Counted from the stretch's first letter, positions 7,807 through 15,004 are shown. The stretch is DNA of 29,819 nt from an archaeon (GCA_005239615.1 SBBR01000002.1:1-29819); one strand, 5' to 3'. Notes: generated from the letters alone by a model not told the origin. Numbers and translations: made by a program.

Positions 7807-8274
7807 TCAGTGCTTGCTGGTGCCCTTCTTCATCATGGAGGAATCCCCACCGACATTTCCCACATTCTCGAGGGACTTCTTCACCATCTCTTCCTTCACG
7901 GAGACCTTTTCCACTTTTTTCTTTTCGCCGCCGAGCAGCTCCTCCAGCTTCCTGCTGCCTTCCTTGATGACTTTGACGTTGAGCTGCGCTATGTCTTCTC
8001 CAACCATGTTGCCGCGGCGCGAGAGCTTTGTCTGGGTGCCTTTCTTCATGTCGGTCGTGACCCACACGGTTTTCCTCGCGGTTCCCGCTAGGTCGGCCTT
8101 CATTGGGAATCCCTCGGTGTCAGAACCACCTGTTATCTGGGCTGTGTATCCTTCGAGGCCTATTATGCCGAGCTCGACCTCATCGCCCACTTTCTTTCCC
8201 ATGAATACCCCGGGGTTGTCTATTTTCTTTGGGTATGCCTTCCTTGTTTTCGGGTCAGACACCACTATGTTCAT
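7807..8274 (-). CDS. rps6e: Ribosomal protein S6e
   Basis: 155 residues, with the S6e signature MNIVVSDPKTRKAYPKK, then GGSDTEGFPMKADL and KLSRRGNMVGEDIAQLNVKV. The C-terminal ~35 residues are charged and low in complexity (EKKKVEKVSVKEEMVKK). A strong AGGAAGGAGGAGG Shine-Dalgarno precedes the ATG at 8274. It is encoded between aIF5B and aIF2-gamma, a common archaeal neighbourhood. Confidence 0.95.
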   Translation of the reverse strand: MNIVVSDPKTRKAYPKKIDNPGVFMGKKVGDEVELGIIGLEGYTAQITGGSDTEGFPMKADLAGTARKTVWVTTDMKKGTQTKLSRRGNMVGEDIAQLNVKVIKEGSRKLEELLGGEKKKVEKVSVKEEMVKKSLENVGNVGGDSSMMKKGTSKH

Positions 8275-8315
8275 CCAATCCTCCTCCTTCCTTGTTTAAG
8301 CGGAAAAATCCTGCC

Positions 8316-10073
8316 TCATGCTTCCTCGCCCAGCAGCCCGGCCTTCTCTTCGAGTGCCCTTATTTTGCCTATAAGCGCAGTTTCCCCCTCCGAAAAAACG
8401 CCCTGCAGGCCTGCCAGCGCACTGAATGTTTTTGGCGGGATAAGGCTATAAAGCTCATCTTTCTCGAAAAGGCTCCTCCCTACAACAGCATTATCAATGG
8501 ATGCCGCGAGCTCCATGCCCTTTGTGCCTTCCTCGACAGGTTTGCCCTCGCTCTGGAGCGCGAGCACCCTGCCCAGCACCTTTCCGCCCGAGTTCATGAC
8601 CTCGATACCCTTCCTTATTTTGCCCTCGAGAACCTTCACCCCGACTATTGCGGGAGAGCTGTTCCTGAACACGAAGCCCTGCATCACCTCCAGCCTTGCC
8701 GGCATCACAAGTGTGGAGAGCTTCTGCTTCCTTTCAGCGTCCTTCTCCCCCTGCACCCATTTCTCGTAGTCCTCGAGCAGCCTGTACACAACGTCATTCT
8801 CGAAAATCCTCACTCCCCGCTTCTTCGCCTCCTCTGCCGCCGGTCCCGACACCTTTGTGTGGAATGCGAATATTACTCCTTTGAACCTATCCTTCTGCAT
8901 CACGCTTTCAATCTCGAGCACATCCTTGCGCGGCACCTCTCCAACATCAGCCTTCTTTACCTTTATGCCGCGGTCCTGCAGGAGCTTCACGATTGCCTCG
9001 AGGCTGCCGAGGGTGTTGCTCCTCACAACAGGCCCAATTGCATTCGAATCGATTTTGATGCGCTGTATTTCCTCCATCACTTCCTTTTCCGCTTCCGCAG
9101 AGCAGTGCCTAATGGGCGAGCCGCTGAGCGCATCATCCAGGCCGGGCGCGACGATTTTCACGCCTGCAGCAGCATGCGCTTCCTGCACCCCCCTGTACTT
9201 CTCCGCGCTCTTGTCCCCAACAGGCTTCGGCTCGAGCAGCGCGCGTATTTTCACCCTCAGCGCCCCGCTTTTCCCCCCTACTATAATCTCCTCCCCGACG
9301 CGCAGCATGCCATCATAAAGTATCACGTCAATTGTTTTCCCGAGGCCCTTCTCCTCCCTCACCTCAAGCACTGTTGCCCTGCACGCCCCCTTCTCGTGCA
9401 CCTCCAGCTTCTTCTCGAGGTAGCGCTGCGACAATGCAGCTAGGAACATAAGCAGTTCAGGGATGCCTGTCTTTCCCTTAGCCGAAAGGGGAATTATCGC
9501 CACTTCCTTAGTGAAGTCCTTTACCCTGTCGAACCTCTCGCTCGGAAAGCCCTTTTCATGGAGTTCTCCCACGAGCCTGTAAATGTATTCGTCGAGCTTT
9601 TGCAGCACGTCTTCCCTCTGCTTCTGGAGCGCCTCGGTCACAGTGCCCTCGTGCAGAATCCAGCCGTGTAGGGTGTCAACCTTGTTCGCTGCTACAATGA
9701 AAGGGCACTTGTAGCTCCTGAGTATCTCAATCGCCTCGAGCGTCTGCTCCTCGAGGCCCTTGTTCAGGTCCACCACAAGCACAGCTAGGTCGGCGATGCT
9801 CCCGCCCCTCCTCCTGAGGTTGGTGAATGCCTCGTGGCCCGGCGTGTCAATGAAGAGCAGGCCAGGGATGTTCAGGGTGAACTTGTACCTTGCGAGGAGT
9901 TCCGAGGATTGCTTCTGTATTATGCCTATCGGCACCTCGCTCGCACCAATGTGCTGTGTTATTCCGCCCGCTTCCTTCTCAACAAGGTTTGTGCCCCTAA
10001 TGGAATCCAAGAGACGGCTCTTCCCGCTGTCCACGTGTCCGAGCACTGTTATTATTGGTTTCCGTATTGCCAT
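8316..10073 (-). CDS. infB: Translation initiation factor aIF5B (IF2-like GTPase)
   Basis: 585 residues. aIF5B promotes subunit joining. It has GHVDSGKSRLLDSIRG (G1, with Ser-Gly-Lys-Ser instead of the commoner His-Gly-Lys-Thr), GGITQHIGASEVP (switch I), DTPGHEAFTNLRRRGG (G3), AANKVDTLHGW (G4) and PLSAKGKTG (G5). Domains II-IV follow (QGFVFRNSSPAIVGVKV, GKVLGRVLALQ). The end SLIPPKTFSALAGLQGVF fits the family. I start it at the ATG at 10073 (MAIRKPIITVLGHVD). A GTG at 10181 that overlaps the dut stop would add 36 atypical residues, and a TATA box lies between the two. Confidence 0.95.
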   Translation of the reverse strand: MAIRKPIITVLGHVDSGKSRLLDSIRGTNLVEKEAGGITQHIGASEVPIGIIQKQSSELLARYKFTLNIPGLLFIDTPGHEAFTNLRRRGGSIADLAVLVVDLNKGLEEQTLEAIEILRSYKCPFIVAANKVDTLHGWILHEGTVTEALQKQREDVLQKLDEYIYRLVGELHEKGFPSERFDRVKDFTKEVAIIPLSAKGKTGIPELLMFLAALSQRYLEKKLEVHEKGACRATVLEVREEKGLGKTIDVILYDGMLRVGEEIIVGGKSGALRVKIRALLEPKPVGDKSAEKYRGVQEAHAAAGVKIVAPGLDDALSGSPIRHCSAEAEKEVMEEIQRIKIDSNAIGPVVRSNTLGSLEAIVKLLQDRGIKVKKADVGEVPRKDVLEIESVMQKDRFKGVIFAFHTKVSGPAAEEAKKRGVRIFENDVVYRLLEDYEKWVQGEKDAERKQKLSTLVMPARLEVMQGFVFRNSSPAIVGVKVLEGKIRKGIEVMNSGGKVLGRVLALQSEGKPVEEGTKGMELAASIDNAVVGRSLFEKDELYSLIPPKTFSALAGLQGVFSEGETALIGKIRALEEKAGLLGEEA

Positions 10074-10105
10074 CCTTCCACCATTCTTCCTTCCCGGAAT
10101 CCAAA

Positions 10106-10114
10106 GATATAAAA
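10106..10114 (-). promoter_or_regulatory. Candidate TATA box upstream of infB
   Basis: The minus strand reads TTTTATATC, centred about 37 nt upstream of the infB ATG at 10073. The expected transcription start is near 10083, giving a leader of about 10 nt that contains the AGGAAG/GGTGGAAGG region. It supports an internal promoter and the shorter infB start. Confidence 0.4.
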
Positions 10115-10177
10115 TGCGAAATGCCCGTTGCCCGCGAACTCTCGGTTTGCATTTTCCTGCCGCCTCATTTCGCAGGT

Positions 10178-10684
10178 TCACTTCAGCCCAGTCGAGCCGA
10201 ACCCGCTATGGCCGCGCGTGCTGCCGTTCAGTTCCACCACTTCCTCAAACTTTGGCAGCTCTATTTTGCTGAACACTAGCTGGCAGATTTTTCCCCCCTT
10301 CTCGATTTTGTACTCCCTCCAGCCGAGATTCACCACAATTGCCTTGATTTCGCCCCTGTACCCCGAGTCAATAGTGCCTGGAGTGTTGAGCATTGTAATG
10401 CCGTGCTCTATCGCTAGGCCGCTTTTGGGTCTTACCTGCGCCTCATAACCTGGGGGCAGAGCAATTGCGATGCCCGTGCCCACCAGTTTCCTCTCAAGGG
10501 GCTTCAGAACCACTTCCTCATTCGAGTAGAGGTCGAAGCCTGCATCTCCCTCGTGCTCGAGCTTGGGCAGCCTAGCATCAGGGAACATTTTTTTTATCTT
10601 GACTTTAAGCAGGTGTTCCTGGCGGGGTGGCGCCGACACGGTCACATTTTTCTTGCTTTTATGTTCGTTGTGAGCTTCATCCAC
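10178..10684 (-). CDS. dut: Deoxyuridine triphosphatase (dUTPase)
   Basis: 168 residues, trimeric dUTPase family; hydrolyses dUTP to dUMP and pyrophosphate. All five motifs are present: GDAGFDLYS, RPKSGLAIEHG, NTPGTIDSGYRGEI, EKGGKICQLVF and GSTRGHSGFGSTG. About 25 polar residues precede the usual family start (LLKVKIKKMFPDARLP). The start codon is the GTG at 10684, since no better one lies nearer the fold. The last motif ends four residues before the C-terminus, as expected. It lies between ndk and infB, in an operon otherwise devoted to translation. Confidence 0.93.
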   Translation of the reverse strand: MDEAHNEHKSKKNVTVSAPPRQEHLLKVKIKKMFPDARLPKLEHEGDAGFDLYSNEEVVLKPLERKLVGTGIAIALPPGYEAQVRPKSGLAIEHGITMLNTPGTIDSGYRGEIKAIVVNLGWREYKIEKGGKICQLVFSKIELPKFEEVVELNGSTRGHSGFGSTGLK

Positions 10685-10712
10685 CGCGACACCTTGGCCA
10701 CCTAGTCCCTAG

Positions 10713-11177
10713 TCACTTCTTCTCGGCGTCCGAGTAAATCATTTCGGAATCGATTTTATTGTATTCGAGTATTTCGCTTTCCTTGAAGAACCTCTTGATT
10801 TCCTTCTTCGCGGTCTCGGCGCTGTCTGAGGCATGTATAATGGTATTCTGGATACTGAGCGAGAAGTCGCCCCTTATCGTACCAGGCTCAGCGTCAACCC
10901 CTTCCGTGACGCCGGCCATCTTCCTCACCACGTCAACCACCCTACGACCCTCGAGGACCATCAGGACGCTCGGTGCCCTCTTCATGAAGCTCCTGATGCT
11001 CGGGAAGAAAGGCTTCGTTGCAAGGTGCGCGTAGTGCTCCTCAAGAATATTGTCCGTGAGGTGCTCCATCTTCATCGCTGCTATCTTCATGCCCTTCCTC
11101 TCGAACCTGTGGATTACCTCTCCAATGAGACCTCTGTTGATTGCGTCCGGCTTAAGTATCACCAGCGTCCTTTCCAT
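10713..11177 (-). CDS. ndk: Nucleoside diphosphate kinase
   Basis: 154 residues. It equilibrates NTP pools by phosphate transfer through a histidine. Signature: ERTLVILKPDAINRGLIGEV at the start, RPSV-type region as KRAPSVLMVLEG, GTIRGDFSLS and the catalytic NTIIHASDSAE. The length is normal. It is encoded between L24e and dut, in the conserved L7Ae-S28e-L24e-ndk-aIF5B order. The ATG at 11177 overlaps the TGA of a spacer ORF (TGATG). An upstream TTG at 11180 adds only one residue. Confidence 0.97.
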   Translation of the reverse strand: MERTLVILKPDAINRGLIGEVIHRFERKGMKIAAMKMEHLTDNILEEHYAHLATKPFFPSIRSFMKRAPSVLMVLEGRRVVDVVRKMAGVTEGVDAEPGTIRGDFSLSIQNTIIHASDSAETAKKEIKRFFKESEILEYNKIDSEMIYSDAEKK

Positions 11178-11236
11178 CAAACCACCACCAATTTGCCCAT
11201 CGTCATTTCCCTGAACGCCATTTTTTTTACTGGCAT
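11177..11236 (-). CDS. Putative 19-aa bridging ORF between rpl24e and ndk
   Basis: The ATG at 11236 lies a few bases after the rpl24e stop. The frame ends TGATG, sharing bases with the ndk ATG. The peptide is basic and Met-rich (MPVKKMAFREMTMGKLVVV). The evidence is positional only. Confidence 0.3.
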   Translation of the reverse strand: MPVKKMAFREMTMGKLVVV

Positions 11237-11244
11237 TAACTTGG

Positions 11245-11472
11245 CTATTTTGTTTTTGCCTTGTCTTCCTGGGCCTTCTCGGCCTTGAGCCTTATGCCCT
11301 TCTCCTTGTGGTAGGTGCTCGTCCATTTGGTCTCGCTGGGAATCCTCCCGAGCTTCATGAAATTCATTTCCGATTTGCGGTTCGCAAACCAATAAGTGGT
11401 GCCGTCCTTCTTCACGTACATGAGGCCGGTGCCTTTCGCAATCGGCTGCCCACTGAATGAGTCAATTGGCAT
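11245..11472 (-). CDS. rpl24e: Ribosomal protein L24e (eL24), zinc ligands lost
   Basis: 75 residues. The fold signature is clear: FSGQPIAKGTGLMYVKKDG, TTYWFANRKSEMNFMKLGR, then KWTSTYHKEKGIR. Archaeal L24e normally has a CxxC...CxxxC zinc ribbon. Here all four positions are replaced: the first pair reads DSFSG and the second FANRKSE. This resembles the partly degenerate eukaryotic form, which has CSFSG and NAKCE. The tail is Lys/Ala/Glu-rich. I start it at the ATG at 11472 (MPIDSFSG); the reading frame continues upstream to 11496 without homology. Confidence 0.93.
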   Translation of the reverse strand: MPIDSFSGQPIAKGTGLMYVKKDGTTYWFANRKSEMNFMKLGRIPSETKWTSTYHKEKGIRLKAEKAQEDKAKTK

Positions 11473-11538
11473 TTTTTTCCCACCCACTAAAACCAAATTA
11501 ACTGGCCTGCCGCGTGTCTTTGTCCCGCTATTTTTATT

Positions 11539-11616
11539 TTAGCGCGCCTTTATTTCCTTTGCCTCCCTCTCCGTTGAAAGCAAAATAATCACGTCGCCCT
11601 TCTTGCAGTTGCCCTT
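11539..11616 (-). pseudogene. Duplicated 3' end of rps28e (displaced gene end)
   Basis: These 26 codons, including the stop, encode exactly the last 25 residues of S28e (KGNCKKGDVI...EIKAR). They differ from the tail inside the gene (11672-11749) at 14 of 78 nucleotides, across 11 sense codons plus the stop (TAA versus TAG). Every change is synonymous. The copy lacks a start and lies about 55 bp downstream of the intact gene, behind a hairpin-rich insert. Purely synonymous divergence means both copies evolved as functional gene ends before being brought together. Confidence 0.85.
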
Positions 11617-11671
11617 CGGCGGATAGGTCCGCCGTCGGACCTGTACGACCTTCGGTCGAGCTTGCTTCGCC
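11617..11671 (-). repeat. Hairpin-rich insert between the two rps28e gene ends
   Basis: It contains a perfect 7-bp inverted repeat (aggtccg at 11625-11631 with cggacct at 11636-11642) and a second one (cgacc at 11646-11650 with ggtcg at 11654-11658). It also has the motif GCGAAGC on the minus strand, which recurs in other spacers of this window. There is no coding content. It separates the functional S28e stop from the displaced copy. Confidence 0.55.
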
Positions 11672-11878
11672 CTACCTAGCCTTTATCTCTTTTGCCTCCC
11701 TTTCCGTCGAGAGAAGTATAATCACATCCCCCTTCTTGCAGTTGCCCTTGATGTTGCGCCTCTTCACCCTTCCCGCTTCTGGCCCATCAAGGATTTTGCA
11801 CAGCACTTGTATTATCTCGCCGTAAACGCCAGTCCTGCCAAGTATTTCGACAATCTCTGCCGGCGTGCCTCGGTCCAC
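11672..11878 (-). CDS. rps28e: Ribosomal protein S28e
   Basis: 68 residues. Signature: TPAEIVEILGRTGVYGEI, then VLCKILDGPEAGRVKRRNIK and the terminal LLSTEREAKEIKAR. The start is the GTG at 11878, with GAAGGGTGAT as Shine-Dalgarno about 5 nt upstream; an overlapping ATG in another frame is a decoy. The gene follows L7Ae as in most archaea. A TATA-like AATAAAAAGG about 50 nt upstream could drive extra transcription. Its 3' end exists in a second, displaced copy downstream. Confidence 0.95.
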   Translation of the reverse strand: MDRGTPAEIVEILGRTGVYGEIIQVLCKILDGPEAGRVKRRNIKGNCKKGDVIILLSTEREAKEIKAR

Positions 11879-12004
11879 CCCATATCACCCTTCAACAACA
11901 AAAACAAATGCCTTTTTCGTCCGTCCTTTTTATTGCCAACTCAAGCCGTGACTTTTTTGTTGTGGCCGTTTTTTTGTTTTTTAAGTTCCGTGGATTTTCG
12001 TAAA

Positions 12005-12370
12005 CTATTTTGCGAGCTCCTGCAGCTTCTTCGTGAGGTCGGCGAAGTCCTTCTTGGTGTCGCCTTCGTCCAGCACAGCAATTGCTGCCGAACCTACATT
12101 CAGGCCGGAGTACTGTCCCAGTCCCTTCTTGGTCGAGACATATGTAAACGGGATGTTCTTCTCCTTGCAGATAAGAGGGAGGTGCATCACGATTTCTGGG
12201 GGGGTGACATCCTCCGCAATAACAATGAGCTTTGCCGTGCCCCTCTCGGCAGCCTTGGTGGCCTCGTTGCTGCCAATCCTGACTTTCCCGGTCTTGGCAA
12301 TCTTCTCGAGCAGGGTAGCCTGCCTCGCCTTGAGTTCATCAGGCACCTGGAATTTCACGTATTCCGCCAT
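12005..12370 (-). CDS. rpl7ae: Ribosomal protein L7Ae (kink-turn binding protein)
   Basis: 121 residues. L7Ae is part of the 50S subunit and also the kink-turn protein of box C/D and H/ACA RNPs and of RNase P. Signature: RIGSNEATKAAERGTAKLIV, AEDVTPPEIVMHLPLICKEKN, VSTKKGLGQYSGLNVGSAAI. The ATG at 12370 (MAEYVKFQVP) gives the normal family length and has GAGGAGGTT upstream. The frame stays open far upstream to 12664, but the added ~98 residues cover a block of inverted repeats and are not protein-like. It is the first gene of the L7Ae-S28e-L24e-ndk-aIF5B cluster. Confidence 0.96.
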   Translation of the reverse strand: MAEYVKFQVPDELKARQATLLEKIAKTGKVRIGSNEATKAAERGTAKLIVIAEDVTPPEIVMHLPLICKEKNIPFTYVSTKKGLGQYSGLNVGSAAIAVLDEGDTKKDFADLTKKLQELAK

Positions 12371-12378
12371 AAAACAAA

Positions 12379-12412
12379 CCTCCTCATCCCACTTTGCGGG
12401 ACTCATTGTCAC
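12379..12412 (-). promoter_or_regulatory. Hairpin with flanking GA steps in the L7Ae leader
   Basis: Just upstream of the L7Ae Shine-Dalgarno the minus strand reads GAGTCCC, a short loop, then GGGATGAGG. TCCC pairs with GGGA, and GA dinucleotides flank both sides of this stem, as in the tandem G-A part of a kink-turn. The outer stem is weak, so this is only a candidate L7Ae autoregulatory site. Confidence 0.25.
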
Positions 12413-12465
12413 AGGACTATAATTGGGAATTATGCTGGGAATCCTACCTAATCCCGAATAAAAGG

Positions 12466-12475
12466 CTTTATAAAG
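12466..12475. promoter_or_regulatory. Palindromic TATA element (ctttataaag)
   Basis: The sequence ctttataaag is self-complementary and reads as a TATA box on both strands. On the minus strand it would start the L7Ae transcript near 12444, about 75 nt before the ATG. On the plus strand it faces the structured block that begins at 12486, with a second AT-rich box (aataaaag) at 12457-12464. Confidence 0.5.
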
Positions 12476-12485
12476 GCTGCTGGGG

Positions 12486-12675
12486 GCGCCTTGGCTTGCC
12501 AGGTCATTGGCCTGGCAATGTCGTGCCAATTGCACATCGCATTTGCTGAACACTCCATTGAGGCTCGTTTTGCATGCCAAGGCGCTATCGTGGCAACGTT
12601 CCGGATTTGGAACAGTTTTCCGTTCCGTTGGTTCCAAACATGCATCGAGTTGGTTGATTTTCACTAAACCAACGG
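12486..12675. repeat. Dense block of inverted repeats, possible structured RNA
   Basis: There are several perfect inverted repeats. The first is gcgccttggc (12486-12495) with gccaaggcgc (12576-12585). Nested in it is ttgccagg (12496-12503) with cctggcaa (12511-12518). Further on, tttggaac (12606-12613) pairs with gttccaaa (12631-12638), and ccgttggtt (12625-12633) pairs with aaccaacgg (12667-12675). The last two compete for shared bases. No tRNA, SRP or RNase P motif is recognisable. It lies between L7Ae and a small plus-strand ORF. Confidence 0.5.
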
Positions 12676-12714
12676 ATTTTATTCCGCGTGGGCACTATTT
12701 AGTCATGTGTTCGA

Positions 12715-12822
12715 ATGAATGGCTCCGAATCCATAACTCTTCCCAAAAACAAGTTTCAAGCGGCAAAAAAGCCTGGCATCGAGATTGACGAAATGGAAAC
12801 TGCTGAATATACTCCTCCATAA
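12715..12822 (+). CDS. Small hypothetical ORF, possibly antitoxin-like
   Basis: 35 residues, starting MNGSESITLPKNKFQAAKK and ending EMETAEYTPP. The start ITLPKNKF faintly recalls the first beta-strand and helix of small antitoxins, but the protein is too short to assign. The composition is protein-like. Its stop lies 3 nt from the convergent gltX stop. It may be a remnant of a longer gene or a genuine small protein. Confidence 0.3.
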   Translation: MNGSESITLPKNKFQAAKKPGIEIDEMETAEYTPP

Positions 12823-12825
12823 AAA

Positions 12826-14583
12826 TCACTCATGCGCAAACCACGCCACCGGCCTCTTCCCGTCAACCGAGTCTATAATCACATATCCCTTCCGGTCAAG
12901 GTAAAGGTACTCGCCCTTTGCAATTTCCATACCCTCAATCGCCCCGACCTCGCGCCTACCGTCAGGCATGAGCACTTCCAAATCCATGGGCTCTTTTATC
13001 CAGCCGAGCACCTGCTTTCCGCCCGTACCTTTGTCGGCAGCGCCCCCATCATTCTCGCCTTGCCCTTCACTTGCGCCCCGCCCGGCAAACTTGCCTTCTA
13101 CCATGATGCCTTCCTTTGCCGAGTTTTCGACCCGGACATTGTAGGCGTTGCGCAGCCGAAAAACAGGGTCCTTGATTTTTTTGAGTTCCGAGGCGGAAAC
13201 GTACACCTCCTCGACCCCTGCCTTCAGCTCAATTGTTGCGCCGTCCTTCTCTGCCTCCATTGCTTCCGCCATCAGCACCCGCAGCTTTATGGTGTCTGTG
13301 ATGTAGGTGGCGCGCTGGGCCTTGCCCTTAATGAGGTCGCGGTTGTAGGATGCCAGCTTGGCGATTGAAACATTCGCATCGCTAGTGGTTATGCCGGAAT
13401 CTATGAGTATTTTGTGCAACGCCTCTGCCTTAAAACCGCGCCTCCTCAATGCCTTCAATGTCCCGAGCCTTATGTCATCCCACCCAGTGTAAATGCCCTT
13501 CTCTATGCCTTCGCGCATCCTCGATTTCGAGAGCACCATGTCTCCAATGGACAGCCTTCCGAAGTGTATAGCGTGCGGCTCCTTCCATCCGAAGTAATCA
13601 TAGAGATACTTCTGCTTGGTCGAGTTCTGCGCGTGTTCCTGTCCGCGCAGTATTAGCGTTACTCCCATATCATGGTCATCCACCGCGCTCTCGAACATGA
13701 AGCTCGGCCACACGAAGTCCTTTCCCGTGGCGCGCGGGTGCACTGGCTTGTCAACAATCCGCGCTGCCCACCAGTCTCGAACGCTAGGGTCGGGGTGCTT
13801 CAAATCGGTCTTGATGCGCAGTACCGCTTCGCCCTCCTTGAACTCATGGGAAACCATTTTTTCCAGCAGTTCGAGCTGCTTCTTTGCCCCCTTTCCCCTG
13901 CACGGGCAGGCCTTCTTGGCGTCGATTTTTGCTTTCCATTTCGCTGATTCACAGGTGCACACATATGCCCCGCCCATCTCCGTGAGCTTTCTCATATGGC
14001 TATAATAGAGCTGCAGCCTGTCCGAGGCGAAGTAGACCTCGCCAACTTTTATGCCAAACCAGCCAAGGTCCTCCCGGAATGCCTTCTCAGGCTCGTCCAT
14101 GGGCTTCTTCACTTTCGGGTCGGTGTCCTCGAAGCGCAGGATGAATTTTCCATTGTACATCTGCGCGTAAGCATAGCTCAGATACGCCGCGCGCGCGTTG
14201 CCGAGGTGCGGAGGCCCATTCGGATTCGGGGCGAAGCGTGTGACCACGCTCTCACCTTTCTCCGCCCACTCAAGAGGGGGAAGGCCCTCGCGCTCTGGCT
14301 TGGGCTTGAGCTCGTAGCCTTTTCCTTCAAACTCCCTGAATTCCTTTTCAATCTCCGGGAGGGGCATGGCGTTTACTTTCTTCACCGCCTCGGCTGCCAC
14401 GGGCGTGATTTTTTTAATGTCCAACTCCCTGTGCAGGGCCTTTAGCTTCCCTATGAGCGCACCCAAATCAGCCTTGCCGCTGTGCTCGAAGGCGTTCTTT
14501 ATAGCGTAACGGTGGGCATCCTGTGGGAGCTGGTCCATAACATGAGTCAGTTGGTAAAAGTTAATAATTGCATTATTTGCCAT
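12826..14583 (-). CDS. gltX: Glutamyl-tRNA synthetase, archaeal/eukaryal type
   Basis: 585 residues, class Ic aminoacyl-tRNA synthetase. The ~95-residue N-terminal helical domain is archaeal type. The Rossmann domain has the HIGH-like APNPNGPPHLGNARAA and the KMSKS-like MVLSKSRMREGI. Between them is a cysteine cluster (YVCTCESAKW and KACPCRGKG) that could bind zinc. The C-terminal beta-barrel anticodon-binding domain ends DSVDGKRPVAWFAHE. The insertion around residues 505-525 is Gly/Asp-rich (ASEGQGENDGGAADKG). The ATG at 14583 overlaps the end of the upstream PIN toxin gene by 11 bases. Archaeal GluRS also charges tRNA-Gln in species lacking GlnRS. Confidence 0.95.
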   Translation of the reverse strand: MANNAIINFYQLTHVMDQLPQDAHRYAIKNAFEHSGKADLGALIGKLKALHRELDIKKITPVAAEAVKKVNAMPLPEIEKEFREFEGKGYELKPKPEREGLPPLEWAEKGESVVTRFAPNPNGPPHLGNARAAYLSYAYAQMYNGKFILRFEDTDPKVKKPMDEPEKAFREDLGWFGIKVGEVYFASDRLQLYYSHMRKLTEMGGAYVCTCESAKWKAKIDAKKACPCRGKGAKKQLELLEKMVSHEFKEGEAVLRIKTDLKHPDPSVRDWWAARIVDKPVHPRATGKDFVWPSFMFESAVDDHDMGVTLILRGQEHAQNSTKQKYLYDYFGWKEPHAIHFGRLSIGDMVLSKSRMREGIEKGIYTGWDDIRLGTLKALRRRGFKAEALHKILIDSGITTSDANVSIAKLASYNRDLIKGKAQRATYITDTIKLRVLMAEAMEAEKDGATIELKAGVEEVYVSASELKKIKDPVFRLRNAYNVRVENSAKEGIMVEGKFAGRGASEGQGENDGGAADKGTGGKQVLGWIKEPMDLEVLMPDGRREVGAIEGMEIAKGEYLYLDRKGYVIIDSVDGKRPVAWFAHE

Positions 14584-15004
14584 CCTGCGGCCAGAGTATC
14601 CTTGCAAGTTCTTTGGTTGTAAATGTCTTTACCGCATTTTGCGCTTTGAAATGCCTGTCCTCGGTCCATATGGGTATTTTTCCAAGTGTCAGCGAGAGAG
14701 CTATAAACGGCGTGCCAGCTTCATCAATCGGGTCCATTATTTTCGCCGCTTCGCGGAAGATTTGAGGCGGTATAGCATTCTCGTCCGCAACTTCTATTTT
14801 TGACATGAGTTTTGCCATCACTCCGTCAAATTGCCCGTCTGTCAGCCCGGTTTTCTTCATTATAGTTGCCCGGTATTTGCTCACTTCCTTAATGCTGAAG
14901 TCAGGGGTGTGCATGGTGAATTTGCCTGAAAAGATTATCCTTCGACTGATTCCGTCTTTAATGAGGGCCGCCATTATCCTGTTGGTGTTGGCTATTACTT
15001 CCAT
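14573..15004 (-). CDS. PIN-domain protein, VapC-like, first Asp replaced by Asn
   Basis: 143 residues. The PIN fold is recognisable from MEVIANTNRIMAALIKDG, the central region MDPIDEAGTPFIALSLTLG and the C-terminal PIWTEDRHFK followed by TFTTKEL. The first catalytic position, normally Asp in V-x-D-x-N, is Asn here (IANTN), while the later acidic residues (DEAG, TEDRHF) remain. Nuclease activity may therefore be weakened. It overlaps the upstream antitoxin gene by 10 bases, a typical toxin-antitoxin arrangement, and its 3' end overlaps gltX. Confidence 0.8.
   Translation of the reverse strand: MEVIANTNRIMAALIKDGISRRIIFSGKFTMHTPDFSIKEVSKYRATIMKKTGLTDGQFDGVMAKLMSKIEVADENAIPPQIFREAAKIMDPIDEAGTPFIALSLTLGKIPIWTEDRHFKAQNAVKTFTTKELARILWPQDGK

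Noticed and set aside
8229..9443. A 404-codon plus-strand open frame antisense to infB
   Set aside because: It is a shadow of infB. The sequence is rich in His, Leu, Pro and Arg as expected for the complement of a charged coding region, and it has no domain.
10074..10181. GTG start for infB overlapping the dut stop
   Set aside because: The extra residues are not like aIF5B, and a TATA box lies inside this stretch. The ATG at 10073 gives the family start.
12371..12664. N-terminal extension of L7Ae in the same frame
   Set aside because: L7Ae has its normal length from 12370 with a good Shine-Dalgarno, and the extension translates inverted repeats.
12486..12675. RNase P, SRP or tRNA gene in the inverted-repeat block
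   Set aside because: None of the conserved sequence motifs of these RNAs could be found on either strand.
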